Shown here: positions 23,629 to 31,077 of the stretch, piece after piece
Layout: each line of letters starts with the position of its first letter
Position numbering within the stretch: position 1 is the stretch's first letter
Virus record (IMG/VR): IMGVR_UViG_3300046804_006442
Span: 1 to 56,448 of that record
DNA: 56,448 nt
DNA from: a virus
Strand: one strand, 5' to 3'
The notes under the pieces: model-generated
The model's database searches: none
What the model was told of the DNA's origin: nothing
The model's input: only the letters and a program-made list of their open reading frames with translations
Made by a program: the position numbers and the translations under genes

Positions 23629-25112
23629 CCCGGATATCCTGTGTTTCCGTGGATCTGGTCAATGCTGATAAACCTCCGGCCTCGCTGGCTTTTTTGGCCG
23701 CGGCCTGTGAGGAAGCCCAGGTCGATTATCAATGCATCAGTTTCAACGCTTGTTTTTTATCAAGATTTGACCAGTCTACCATGAGTCAAGTCTATAACAA
23801 CGTAATCAAGCTGGGTCGTACCGAACCAGTGATAGAGACACTAAACCCCGCGATCGCGGCTGTGGTATCCGACATCAAGAGCTATGGTTCTACCATCGTG
23901 TTGGTTTCGGTGTTTACCTTTATGCAGCACGATTTGGCCCGGCATTTCCTGACCCGGCTGCGGCAAGAATTACCGCAGGTCACTGTGGTAGTAGGTGGAC
24001 CAGGCACACCCAGCAGGTATCAAGAATACCCCACGTTTGGTAGATTTTTAGTGCAGCAAGGACTCGCGGATTTTTACTGCCTTGGTGAAGGCGATCGAGT
24101 GCTGCCAAGATTTTTAGCCGGTGAACGAGACCTAGTGGGTATAAACCATCCAGGATCGCCGGAGGAGACATGGGTACCGCAGATCGATGATCTGGATCGG
24201 GACTATCTGATTCCCAGTTACAAGAAAATACGTGTAGATGTATACAACAACCTCGAAAACAAAAACTCAGCGGTCTATCCAATCAACACCAGCCGTGGCT
24301 GCGTGAGAGATTGTTCTTTCTGCGACGTAGGTGCTACCTGGAAAAAATTCAGATTCCGCAGCGGACATCATGTGGCGCAAGAAATACTACAGCACCATCG
24401 GGATATCGGGGCGGTAAATTTTACTCTCGTTGACTCGTTGATAAACGGTAGCCTGAAAAGTTTCCGCGAGTTTAACGAACAGATGATCGATCTCAAGACC
24501 CAGCATCCCGGGCTCAAAGGATTCAGTTACAATGGCATGTTTATAGTCCGGGATCGGCGCAGTCATCCCGAAGATCTGTTCAAGACCATGGCCGAGGCCG
24601 GATGTGAGAGTTTGGCCATAGGTGTTGAGACCGGCAGTGATCGAGTACGGTTTGCCATGAATAAAAAATTCACCAACCAGGATCTCGATTGGCATTTTGA
24701 AATGTGTAGCAAATATCGGATCAAGAATGTGATGCTGATGTTTGTGGCCTATCCCACAGAAACCCGGGATGATTTCAACCAGACCCTGGCCATGTTGGAT
24801 CGATATCAAAAATATCTATTAGATGACACTATCTTGGGGATCAATGCCTCGGGCGTGTTTTCTTTGTTAGAGCATGCTCCGGTCTTTGAGAATCGTGAGC
24901 AACTGGGTATCGTTTTACAGAAAGATTGGAAACACCGGCGGCTACAATGGTTTAACCAAAATAATCCAGATCTCACGCTGCGTGAAAGAATCATGCGAGA
25001 TCTTGAATTCCGACGCCATGCGTTGAAACTAAGGTATCCTATACCTTATGCTCGGAGATATATGCAATATCTCGCCGAGATCGATGCTGACTTCGTGTTG
25101 CAAAGTGACTAA
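23625..25112 (+). CDS. B12-binding-type radical SAM protein
   Basis: 495 residues. A cobalamin-type Rossmann region (about 1-180, VVVGGPGTPSRYQEYPTFGR near 121) precedes a radical SAM core with C226, C230 and C233 (GCVRDCSFCDVG). LAIGVETGSDRVRFAMNKKF and VMLMFVAYPTETRDDF continue the SAM barrel. It is the second such enzyme in the window, but not a close copy of 6527-8536. Coupled to the 23110 gene. The substrate is unknown; methyl or methylthio transfer to a sugar, lipid or nucleotide are family possibilities. Confidence 0.82.
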   Translation: MTRISCVSVDLVNADKPPASLAFLAAACEEAQVDYQCISFNACFLSRFDQSTMSQVYNNVIKLGRTEPVIETLNPAIAAVVSDIKSYGSTIVLVSVFTFMQHDLARHFLTRLRQELPQVTVVVGGPGTPSRYQEYPTFGRFLVQQGLADFYCLGEGDRVLPRFLAGERDLVGINHPGSPEETWVPQIDDLDRDYLIPSYKKIRVDVYNNLENKNSAVYPINTSRGCVRDCSFCDVGATWKKFRFRSGHHVAQEILQHHRDIGAVNFTLVDSLINGSLKSFREFNEQMIDLKTQHPGLKGFSYNGMFIVRDRRSHPEDLFKTMAEAGCESLAIGVETGSDRVRFAMNKKFTNQDLDWHFEMCSKYRIKNVMLMFVAYPTETRDDFNQTLAMLDRYQKYLLDDTILGINASGVFSLLEHAPVFENREQLGIVLQKDWKHRRLQWFNQNNPDLTLRERIMRDLEFRRHALKLRYPIPYARRYMQYLAEIDADFVLQSD

Positions 25113-25115
25113 CAT

Positions 25116-25193
25116 CTGCCCTTAGCTCAGTGGACTCAGAGCAGTGAGCTTCTACCTCACGGGTCGGGGGTTCGAATCCCTCAGGGCGGACCA
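25116..25193 (+). tRNA. tRNA-Arg (TCT)
   Basis: Acceptor CTGCCCT/AGGGCGG, anticodon loop CTTCTAC, CCA encoded. Confidence 0.92.
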
Positions 25194-25230
25194 GTATTTG
25201 AATCGATAAATATTCCAATAAGGAATGATT

Positions 25231-25548
25231 ATGTCAACTACATTTAACTGGACCGTGGAGAAAATGATCTGCGCACCTGAACTCGAGGGTCACACAGATG
25301 TGGTAACATCGGTGATGTTCGCATGTGCGGGCACAGATGGTACCCACGGCGCAGAAATACGCGATACCTGCGCTATTCCATATCACGCTGATAGCTTCGT
25401 CGCTTATCAGGATCTTACCCAGGATCAAGTGCTGGCATGGTTGGATGCTCAAGGCATCAACCGTCCTTATATCGAACAATTGGTGCAGCAAAAGATCAGC
25501 GATCAATATCAAAATCTGCAGATCCAAGATCCGCCCTGGGTTTCTTAG
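25231..25548 (+). CDS. DUF7936-like small phage protein
   Basis: 105 residues from ATG 25231, which leaves a 6-nt gap after AAGGA; ATG 25225 would have none. TTFNWTVEKMICAPELEGHT opens a beta domain, and YQDLTQDQVLAWLDAQG leads to a helical tail. This matches a short phage family with a T-F-N-W-T start (DUF7936 as I recall it), whose function is unknown. A GATAAATA late-type element (25205-25212) lies upstream. Confidence 0.65.
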   Translation: MSTTFNWTVEKMICAPELEGHTDVVTSVMFACAGTDGTHGAEIRDTCAIPYHADSFVAYQDLTQDQVLAWLDAQGINRPYIEQLVQQKISDQYQNLQIQDPPWVS

Positions 25549-25580
25549 ATCAGTAGCACCAACAGCGTAAATAGATTTAC

Positions 25581-25656
25581 GGGGGTATAGCTCAGCTGGG
25601 AGAGCGCTAGCTTTGCAAGCTAGATGTCGTCAGTTCGATCCTGACTACCTCCACCA
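25581..25656 (+). tRNA. tRNA-Ala (TGC)
   Basis: Acceptor GGGGGTA/TACCTCC, anticodon loop TTTGCAA, CCA encoded. Confidence 0.93.
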
Positions 25657-25660
25657 AATT

Positions 25661-26113
25661 ATGTTTGAACTACGAACCAAAACAAGATCATGTGGGGGCT
25701 GCACCCGGTGCTGCGAAGGTTGGCTCACCGGCGATGCCTGGGGACATCAATTCCACCCCGGTAAGCCCTGCGGTTGGTTGTGCCGGTCGGGTTGCCTCAT
25801 ATATGAGAACCGGCCCCGCAATCCTTGCCAGACCTTCTTGTGCGAGTGGAAACGCCTGCCCAGCATACCCGAGTGGATGCGGCCCCAGGAATCTGGGGTC
25901 ATACTGGTATCGCGGCGCTTGGATGAATACAGTTATATACGCGCCCATGCCTGCGGTCGCCCTGTGGAGCCGAAGGTCTTGACCTGGGCCCAGGAATACA
26001 GCGATCAGCATCAGGTGCCGGTCATAGTAGATGCTGACACAGGTGTTTGGTGTTTTAGCCCCGAATCAGGATTCCGGATCGCGGCAGCCAATTTATGGAA
26101 TTTGGTAAACTAG
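25661..26113 (+). CDS. YkgJ-type Cys-cluster (metal-binding) protein
   Basis: 150 residues from ATG 25661. The N-terminal SCGGCTRCCEGW (10-21) and later CGWLCRSGCLIYENRP and CQTFLCEWKR carry the spaced cysteines of the YkgJ/UPF0153 family, thought to bind zinc or iron. The rest is a soluble alpha/beta domain. No substrate is known. It begins only 4 nt after tRNA-Ala, so it is likely co-transcribed with the tRNA. Confidence 0.78.
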   Translation: MFELRTKTRSCGGCTRCCEGWLTGDAWGHQFHPGKPCGWLCRSGCLIYENRPRNPCQTFLCEWKRLPSIPEWMRPQESGVILVSRRLDEYSYIRAHACGRPVEPKVLTWAQEYSDQHQVPVIVDADTGVWCFSPESGFRIAAANLWNLVN

Positions 26114-26116
26114 CGG

Positions 26117-26145
26117 TTGACCTGTAGCGTCAACTCACATATACT
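26117..26145 (+). promoter_or_regulatory. Sigma70-type promoter of the large ncRNA
   Basis: TTGACC, 17 nt, TATACT (26140-26145). No gene follows for 1 kb, so this promoter makes an RNA. A boxA-like GTTCTTTTACAAA lies at about 26164-26176. Confidence 0.82.
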
Positions 26146-26151
26146 AGAGAC

Positions 26152-27090
26152 TATTGCAGTAAACGTTCTTTTACAAATTAGGAATTAGGGGAGTTTGATC
26201 TCCTCCCGAAGCGAAAGCCTAGGGGAAGGATAAGCCTGGTGACAGGCCCAAAGCGGTAGCGTCCTACACGCCCGCGCTGGCAACAGTCCGATCAAGCAAG
26301 CCTGCTCACTGTGGTGACACAGCGATCACTGATAAGACCGGTGGTTGTAACAGCAAAGCTGGTGCGGGGGGAACGACACATATCGACTGGCCCGCAAGGG
26401 AACCAGGGTATGTGAAAAGTAACGGGTGGTGCCGACTTCCCAGCAAAACCAATCAGCTAACTGGTATGAGAAAGGGTAGTGCAAGGGTCCAAGGGGTCGC
26501 TCCCAAGGGCTGGTTGTGCAGTCGGAGTGGTTGGTGGATAGGCCGAGACCGGAGTAAAATCCGTATGCCGACGACACTGATCGCGAAAGACGTCTGAGTA
26601 GCCCGCGGGGCCAAAGGAACGTGGTGTGTTGTATCGTGTATTCCAAAAGAGTGCGCGGCAACAGGAACGGCACATCACAGTAGGTTGATATAGCTCAATG
26701 GTAGAGCAACTCCATTTAAAGGAGTCGGCTGTGGGTTTCGATACTCACTATCGATTAAAAATGCAAAGCCCGTTCCCGGTAATAACGAAAATGGCCTAAT
26801 ACTTGACACGCAAGTGAATCAAGTTACTCAAATGCCGCAAGCAGATGAGCATTGACTAGGATAGTGTCGTAAGAGTTTAGCGACTTTGAACTGCTCGCAA
26901 GGCAGACGAAACTTGAATAATCGAGTAGTTATTACTGTAACGAGAAACGCAACTCGTCAAATGCGGCCATGGTATCAGACTTACTTACCGCAAGGGAGTA
27001 AGTGGATGATGGAGGAAAGTTTCCCGCAAGGAAATTATAATCTCCTGAAGTGATACTGCGATTCTGTGTAATCTCAGCAGATTCACCTTT
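26152..27090 (+). ncRNA. Large (about 0.9 kb) structured RNA with an embedded tRNA
   Basis: It has its own promoter and boxA-like site and no coding frame. There are many local helices with stable loops and GCAAG/GAAA-type tetraloops (for example near 26393, 26899 and 27030), and a tRNA-like domain at 26684-26756. Size, phage location and neighbouring tRNAs recall the giant ornate GOLLD/ROOL RNA classes, but I cannot confirm a match by eye. An exact late promoter and an HNH gene follow its 3' end. Confidence 0.6.
26684..26756 (+). tRNA. tRNA-like domain with UUA anticodon (ochre-suppressor-like)
   Basis: Acceptor GTTGATA/TATCGAT, a canonical D-arm (GCTC/GAGC) and an anticodon stem ACTCC/GGAGT with loop ATTTAAA, giving anticodon TTA, complementary to the UAA stop. 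No CCA is encoded and the T-loop has 8 nt. It may be a functional suppressor after CCA addition, or only a structural domain of the surrounding RNA. Confidence 0.6.
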
Positions 27091-27094
27091 CCGT

Positions 27095-27102
27095 TATAAA
27101 TA
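27095..27102 (+). promoter_or_regulatory. T4 late promoter consensus TATAAATA
   Basis: An exact octamer upstream of the 27163 HNH gene. A hairpin (GTAGTT/AACTAC) lies between it and the gene. Confidence 0.6.
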
Positions 27103-27162
27103 ATAGTGTAGTTCGCGGGATTGGCGTCCCCAACTACTCTAATGCTTAGACGGAGCACCAGG

Positions 27163-27729
27163 ATGTGTATTTACTGTAATACAAAAAACTACCGTAAGAT
27201 CTACGAAAACCATATCGGTCCTATTACTTTAGATTGTGATGGGCGTAGTTTAGAAATCCATCACTGTGATGGAAATCATAATAATAACCATCCAGATAAT
27301 CTCAAACTGGTGACTATACAAGAACATTATGAAATTCATCGTTCTCAAGGAGATTGGGCGGCATGTAAACTAATTTCAAGCAGAATGCGTATTTCAATTC
27401 AAGAACATAAACAGGAACTAAGTCGTGCAACAACTGAGGCAAATTTGCAAAGAGTCAAGGACGGAATTCATCCGTTTATTGGCCCAATGTTGAATCAATC
27501 TAGGATTGAAAAAGGCACTCATAACTTTTTAGGTCCCGAAAATAATAGAAAAAGAGTGATAGAAGGCAAACATAATTTTCTCGGTAAATCAAATACACAA
27601 AAGCAATTAGCAGAAGGAAAACATCCTTCTCAAAAGACTTGGAAATGTCCTTATTGTAATAAAGAAGGTCGTGGTACAGGGATATATTCAAGATATCATG
27701 GTAATAAATGTAAGTTCAAAACAATCTAG
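27163..27729 (+). CDS. HNH homing endonuclease with NUMOD-like repeats
   Basis: 188 residues; ATG 27163 follows GGAG, while the longer reading from 27121 lacks a site. CIYCNTKNY opens a zinc-type finger; LEIHHCDGNHNNNHPDNL (about 42-59) is the HNH core. Three spaced GxHxFxGP-type modules (near 103-147) recall NUMOD3 DNA-binding repeats, and a C-terminal CPYCNKEGRGTG finger follows. The gene is AT-rich and lies between the large ncRNA and tRNA-Gln, with its TAG overlapping the tRNA by 2 nt. A mobile element in an RNA-gene target is the likely explanation. Confidence 0.85.
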   Translation: MCIYCNTKNYRKIYENHIGPITLDCDGRSLEIHHCDGNHNNNHPDNLKLVTIQEHYEIHRSQGDWAACKLISSRMRISIQEHKQELSRATTEANLQRVKDGIHPFIGPMLNQSRIEKGTHNFLGPENNRKRVIEGKHNFLGKSNTQKQLAEGKHPSQKTWKCPYCNKEGRGTGIYSRYHGNKCKFKTI

Positions 27730-27802
27730 GGGATTCGCCAAGTGGTAAGGCATCGGATTTTGATTCCGACATTCGGTGGTTCGATCCCATCATCCCCTGC
27801 CA
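27728..27802 (+). tRNA. tRNA-Gln (TTG)
   Basis: Acceptor AGGGGAT/ATCCCCT, anticodon loop TTTTGAT, discriminator G, CCA encoded. Its first two bases overlap the HNH stop codon. Confidence 0.92.
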
Positions 27803-27820
27803 AAATAACAAAGGAGCCAG

Positions 27821-28033
27821 ATGTACAAAGTCTACTGGACCGATAGTCAAGGTCAATCACATGGTCACGAGCATGACAGCATCACTGAGATGCTGGCGCA
27901 TAGCCGACGTCTGCGTGAACAACCGGGCATGAGGTTCATAACCACAGTGGGAGAAGATCCCAACTGTACAAGTCTGCAGGGCGCCACAGATGTGCCCGGC
28001 GATTACACATGGATGAAACGGAGAACTCGATGA
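27821..28033 (+). CDS. Small phage protein
   Basis: 70 residues with a good AAGGAG site. It has a His-rich start (YWTDSQGQSHGHEHDSI), a short helix and a basic tail. It resembles short accessory proteins of T4-like phages. No function is assigned. Confidence 0.6.
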   Translation: MYKVYWTDSQGQSHGHEHDSITEMLAHSRRLREQPGMRFITTVGEDPNCTSLQGATDVPGDYTWMKRRTR

Positions 28034-28117
28034 AACGAGGTAAACGCTAGTGTCATCCTAGATCCCATCGTATGGTCTAGGGTTGGCACGTTAAATCAAC
28101 TCTATACGATCAACGAT

Positions 28118-28205
28118 GGGACTGTAGTCGAGTGGCTGAAGACACCGGACTTTTAATCCGGCATCCGAAAGGACATCGTGGGTTCGAATCCCACCGGTCC
28201 CACCA
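28118..28205 (+). tRNA. tRNA with TTT anticodon (Lys) on a class II body
   Basis: Acceptor GGGACTG/CGGTCCC, anticodon stem CCGGA/TCCGG, loop CTTTTAA, CCA encoded. The extra arm (TCC-GAAA-GGA) and Ser/Leu-like D-arm are abnormal for Lys. Confidence 0.8.
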
Positions 28206-28211
28206 TCAAAC

Positions 28212-28286
28212 GGGGTGTAAACTTTGATGGTGAAGTCCTGCCTCTTAAGCAGCGAGAACCCAGTTCGAGTCTGGGCCACCCCACCA
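28212..28286 (+). tRNA. tRNA-Lys (CTT)
   Basis: Acceptor GGGGTG/CACCCC, anticodon loop CTCTTAA, CCA encoded. Confidence 0.88.
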
Positions 28287-28292
28287 ATTCCA

Positions 28293-28368
28293 GCCCTGTT
28301 AGCTCACCGGGTAGAGCGCCTGTTTCGTAAATAGGAGGTAGGCAGTTCGAGACTGTCACAGGGCACCA
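28293..28368 (+). tRNA. tRNA-Thr (CGT)
   Basis: Acceptor GCCCTGT/ACAGGGC, anticodon loop TTCGTAA, CCA encoded. Confidence 0.92.
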
Positions 28369-28374
28369 AATTCA

Positions 28375-28403
28375 TTGACATCCAGGTCCGGAGTCAGTAT
28401 AAT
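28375..28403 (+). promoter_or_regulatory. Sigma70-type promoter giving a leaderless nuclease mRNA
   Basis: A perfect TTGACA, 17 nt and TATAAT (28398-28403), then 6 nt to ATG 28410 with no ribosome-binding site. Confidence 0.88.
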
Positions 28404-28409
28404 TACTAG

Positions 28410-28910
28410 ATGACCCAACTAATACATACTCTTGACCCTGCATTACTTGCCGAAGGACTGCCAGACACTCGCTATGACGAGTCTCCTTTCCGCAATCTCA
28501 AAACCCTGGGACCTAGAACCAAAGGCACTAGATTTGAAAATATAACCATAGCTCTCATGCAACAGCTGGGCCATAGTTACAAAAAACGCATTGGTACCGA
28601 TAATGATGCGGTATTCGATGAGGTCTGTTACGAGATCAAGGGTAGCCTACTAGGGCGAGACCATAACAAATTTACTTTCCTCCAAATCAGACCTGATCAA
28701 AACTATGATGCTATACTTTTTTCTATGTTTTATCCGCATCGAGTTATTCTCATGACCATGGATAAATCAACTGTCATAAAAAATATTTCTTCCAAGATAT
28801 TTAAAAAACAGCATGGCGGGGCCAAGGCAAATTCTGGCACCTATAGCTATTACGGAAACGAGAATACCCTGGCGCAGATCGGTGCTCGGATTTTACATGA
28901 AATTGAGTAA
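28410..28910 (+). CDS. PD-(D/E)xK-type restriction-like endonuclease
   Basis: 166 residues, leaderless. TKGTRFENITIALMQQLGHS (45-64) is followed by DAVFDEVCYEIKGSLLG (66-82), with D and E-x-K in the PD-(D/E)xK arrangement, then FTFLQIRPDQNYDAILF (near 89), a block found in several type II restriction enzymes. The C-terminus is basic. Its end overlaps a DNA methyltransferase gene by 14 nt, which strongly suggests a restriction-modification pair. The target sequence is unknown. Confidence 0.75.
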   Translation: MTQLIHTLDPALLAEGLPDTRYDESPFRNLKTLGPRTKGTRFENITIALMQQLGHSYKKRIGTDNDAVFDEVCYEIKGSLLGRDHNKFTFLQIRPDQNYDAILFSMFYPHRVILMTMDKSTVIKNISSKIFKKQHGGAKANSGTYSYYGNENTLAQIGARILHEIE

Positions 28911-29826
28911 GGATATCACCACAGCTGAATTGATGGCCATGGACTATCGCTATCACTACAGCGATCTAGAATTGATCAACGATTGGCAACGTCTCTGCAC
29001 TACCACGCAATACAAAACCGGTAGCCAATTCCGTCCGGGTATCAAACTATGCCATCACTTCTTCCCCAACTTTTGGGAGATCCAGAACCGGCGCGGTGTG
29101 AGCTTTGCCACTGCTTGGCAGGATCCCAAGGTCATGGATCGTGTGCGACAGTGGGGGCTGGAAGGCATGAGCCAGCTGTGGTTGAGCTGGATACGCCGGG
29201 CCGTGTTCTTGAATGCGGGACTTTGCAACAGTAGTTTCTATAGGCCACATCTGGCACGTCAGATCGTGATGAGTACCGACATCAAAGAAGGTGTAGTGTT
29301 TGATCCCTGTGCCGGCTGGGGTGGACGCATGCTGGGCACAGTGAGCGCGGGCTGGCGCTATGTGGCCTGCGAACCCAATCCCACTACATTTGACAATCTG
29401 CAGCGCATGGTAGATTTTTTGGGCATCGGTTCCTGCGTAGAGTTACATTGCCAACCCGCGGAACAGTTTGATATCGAGAGTTTGGATCGGGTAGATGTGG
29501 TGCTGACTTCGCCGCCCTACTTCAATCTTGAGATCTACAGCCAGGATCCGGATCAATGCTATAACCAATGGAACGATTGGACCGCGTGGAGAGACCAATG
29601 GTTTGAACCATTGGTACGACGATGCCAGCAGAAATTGAGCAGCGGTGGTCTCAGCTGCTGGAATGTCATGAACGTAAACCGTTGTGATCTCGTGGGGGTG
29701 ATTGAAAACACCCACAGCGATCTCCAGCAATGGGAACATGTCCGGGATGTGGGATTCCGTACACCCTTGGCCAATCTAAGAACTTTGAAGAATACCGACG
29801 TCACTAGATGTTACCGACGACGGTAG
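28897..29826 (+). CDS. DNA methyltransferase (amino-methylating type)
   Basis: 309 residues from ATG 28897. The SAM-binding motif VVFDPCAGWGGRMLGT (about 132-147) and the catalytic TSPPYFNLEIYSQD block (near 208) are clear; TSPPY is more typical of N4-cytosine enzymes than DPPY. The N-terminal 120 residues are specific to this protein and may hold target recognition. It is overlapped by the nuclease upstream. It could protect phage DNA while the nuclease cuts host DNA, or protect the phage from host restriction. Confidence 0.85.
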   Translation: MKLSKDITTAELMAMDYRYHYSDLELINDWQRLCTTTQYKTGSQFRPGIKLCHHFFPNFWEIQNRRGVSFATAWQDPKVMDRVRQWGLEGMSQLWLSWIRRAVFLNAGLCNSSFYRPHLARQIVMSTDIKEGVVFDPCAGWGGRMLGTVSAGWRYVACEPNPTTFDNLQRMVDFLGIGSCVELHCQPAEQFDIESLDRVDVVLTSPPYFNLEIYSQDPDQCYNQWNDWTAWRDQWFEPLVRRCQQKLSSGGLSCWNVMNVNRCDLVGVIENTHSDLQQWEHVRDVGFRTPLANLRTLKNTDVTRCYRRR

Positions 29827-29833
29827 AGGAATA

Positions 29834-29909
29834 CGGTGTGTAGCTCAGTTGGCAGAGCGCGACGTTTGGGACGTTGAGGCCGGGAGTTCGAGACTCTCCA
29901 CACCGACCA
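29834..29909 (+). tRNA. tRNA-Pro (TGG)
   Basis: Acceptor CGGTGTG/CACACCG, anticodon loop TTTGGGA, CCA encoded. Confidence 0.92.
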
Positions 29910-29914
29910 ACATT

Positions 29915-29991
29915 GCCCCTGTACGCCAGTGGACTAGACTACCTCGCTTCGAACGAGGGAGACGGAGGTTCGAATCCTTCCAGGGGCGCCA
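29915..29991 (+). tRNA. tRNA-Arg (TCG)
   Basis: Acceptor GCCCCTG/CAGGGGC, anticodon loop CTTCGAA, discriminator G, CCA encoded. Confidence 0.93.
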
Positions 29992-30064
29992 GTTTTGCCA
30001 GATCGGTCGCGCCGGCAGCAGCGACCATCTATAATCACTCTAACATCAATACACAAGGAAAAAT

Positions 30065-30628
30065 ATGAACATCAGCCTACGCCGCGCAGCGGCCCTGCAA
30101 GCCAGCATACACGACGCCATCCGCGAGATCCGCTTGGTGCGTTCGATCCGACTCAACGAATTCCAAGCAGCCGAACCCCAGCTTCTCCAGGCCTGCGCAA
30201 ATCATCGCACAGGTCTCCAGACTCGTAGCCAGCTCATGGGGGTGTTGTATCAGATCCGCCAGGCCGTGGGGCAAGCCAACGCCGCAGCCGGTATTGGGGA
30301 TCGCCTGGCCCAGGTGGCGCTGCTGGACAAAGAGATCCAGTTCTACAGCGAACTGGCCGGATGCCAGGCCCGCGAAAGCGCCGAGGTTGTTGCCGGCCGG
30401 CTGGACAAGATCCGCAATAGTCCGGCCGAGAGCAGTTACTACCGCGAACCCGTGGTAGAAAGCTCGGTGTTCGATGCCCAGGACATCCAGGATTTCCGCA
30501 AGCTGGTCTCAGAACATCGACGCGTTCGCCAGACCTACCAGGACCAGATCCTGGAGCTCAACGTGCGCACCGAGATCACGCTCTCGGACGAAGCGGTACA
30601 GATCCTCAAGAACGCGAACATCTTGTAA
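30065..30628 (+). CDS. Coiled-coil-rich hypothetical protein
   Basis: 187 residues, almost entirely helical, with many Ala, Gln and Arg residues (LRRAAALQASIHDAIREIRL at the N-terminus). AAGGAAA lies 5 nt before the start. No enzymatic motif is seen. It could be a scaffolding or DNA-binding accessory protein. Confidence 0.6.
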   Translation: MNISLRRAAALQASIHDAIREIRLVRSIRLNEFQAAEPQLLQACANHRTGLQTRSQLMGVLYQIRQAVGQANAAAGIGDRLAQVALLDKEIQFYSELAGCQARESAEVVAGRLDKIRNSPAESSYYREPVVESSVFDAQDIQDFRKLVSEHRRVRQTYQDQILELNVRTEITLSDEAVQILKNANIL

Positions 30629-30635
30629 CGAGTTT

Positions 30636-30661
30636 GGACGCAGGGTTCCGGCCCTGCGTCC
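30636..30661 (+). other. Strong hairpin after a gene
   Basis: A 10-bp perfect stem GGACGCAGGG/CCCTGCGTCC with a 6-nt loop. It has no U-tract, so it is a weak terminator at best or an RNA-processing or stability element. The 250 nt up to the next tRNA hold another hairpin (CCAGTA/TACTGG) and a pyrimidine-rich stretch, but no credible gene. Confidence 0.55.
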
Positions 30662-30913
30662 CGGAGAGTGGGAGGAAATGAGGATAGACAGCCAGTACTA
30701 GTTACTGGGTTGGCTTCAAAACCAACAGTGAAAACCATTGGACATGGTACGCGCAGGCGTGCTCCGGGCCGAGATTATTCGATTTGTCAATTGCTGCCCG
30801 GTGATATGCAGGCCCCTGTAGATTGTGCCTTGTGGTTTGTCGACGGTGGACTAATGGTCTGCCCTGTGGATTGTCTAGTCTATTACTCGCTTTCTCGCTC
30901 TCCGTCTTTTTTT

Positions 30914-30989
30914 GTCCCCGTAGCTCAGTGAATAGAGCGGCTCCGTCCTAAGGAGCGGGTCAGGGGTTTGAATCCTCTCGGGGACGCCA
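30914..30989 (+). tRNA. tRNA-Arg (CCT)
   Basis: Acceptor GTCCCCG/CGGGGAC, anticodon loop GTCCTAA, discriminator G, CCA encoded. Confidence 0.93.
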
Positions 30990-30995
30990 GTATAT

Positions 30996-31072
30996 CCGAG
31001 TATAGCGCAGCCAGGTAGCGTGCCTGTTTCGGGAACAGGAGGTCGTGAGTTCGAATCTCACTACTCGGACCA
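30996..31072 (+). tRNA. tRNA-Pro (CGG)
   Basis: Acceptor CCGAGTA/TACTCGG, anticodon loop TTCGGGA, CCA encoded. Confidence 0.93.
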
Positions 31073-31077
31073 TGAGA

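Noticed and set aside
26185-26215. Similarity of GAGTTTGATC to the start of 16S rRNA
   Set aside because: Only about ten bases agree and nothing after them resembles 16S; the boxA context probably biased the eye.
30715-30735. tRNA anticodon-like arm with TCA in GTTGGCTTCAAAACCAAC
   Set aside because: No acceptor, D- or T-arm surrounds it and the loop has eight bases.
30668-30931. Open frame of 87 codons in the gap before tRNA-Arg (CCT)
   Set aside because: It runs into the tRNA, has no ribosome-binding site and a low-complexity, non-homologous sequence.
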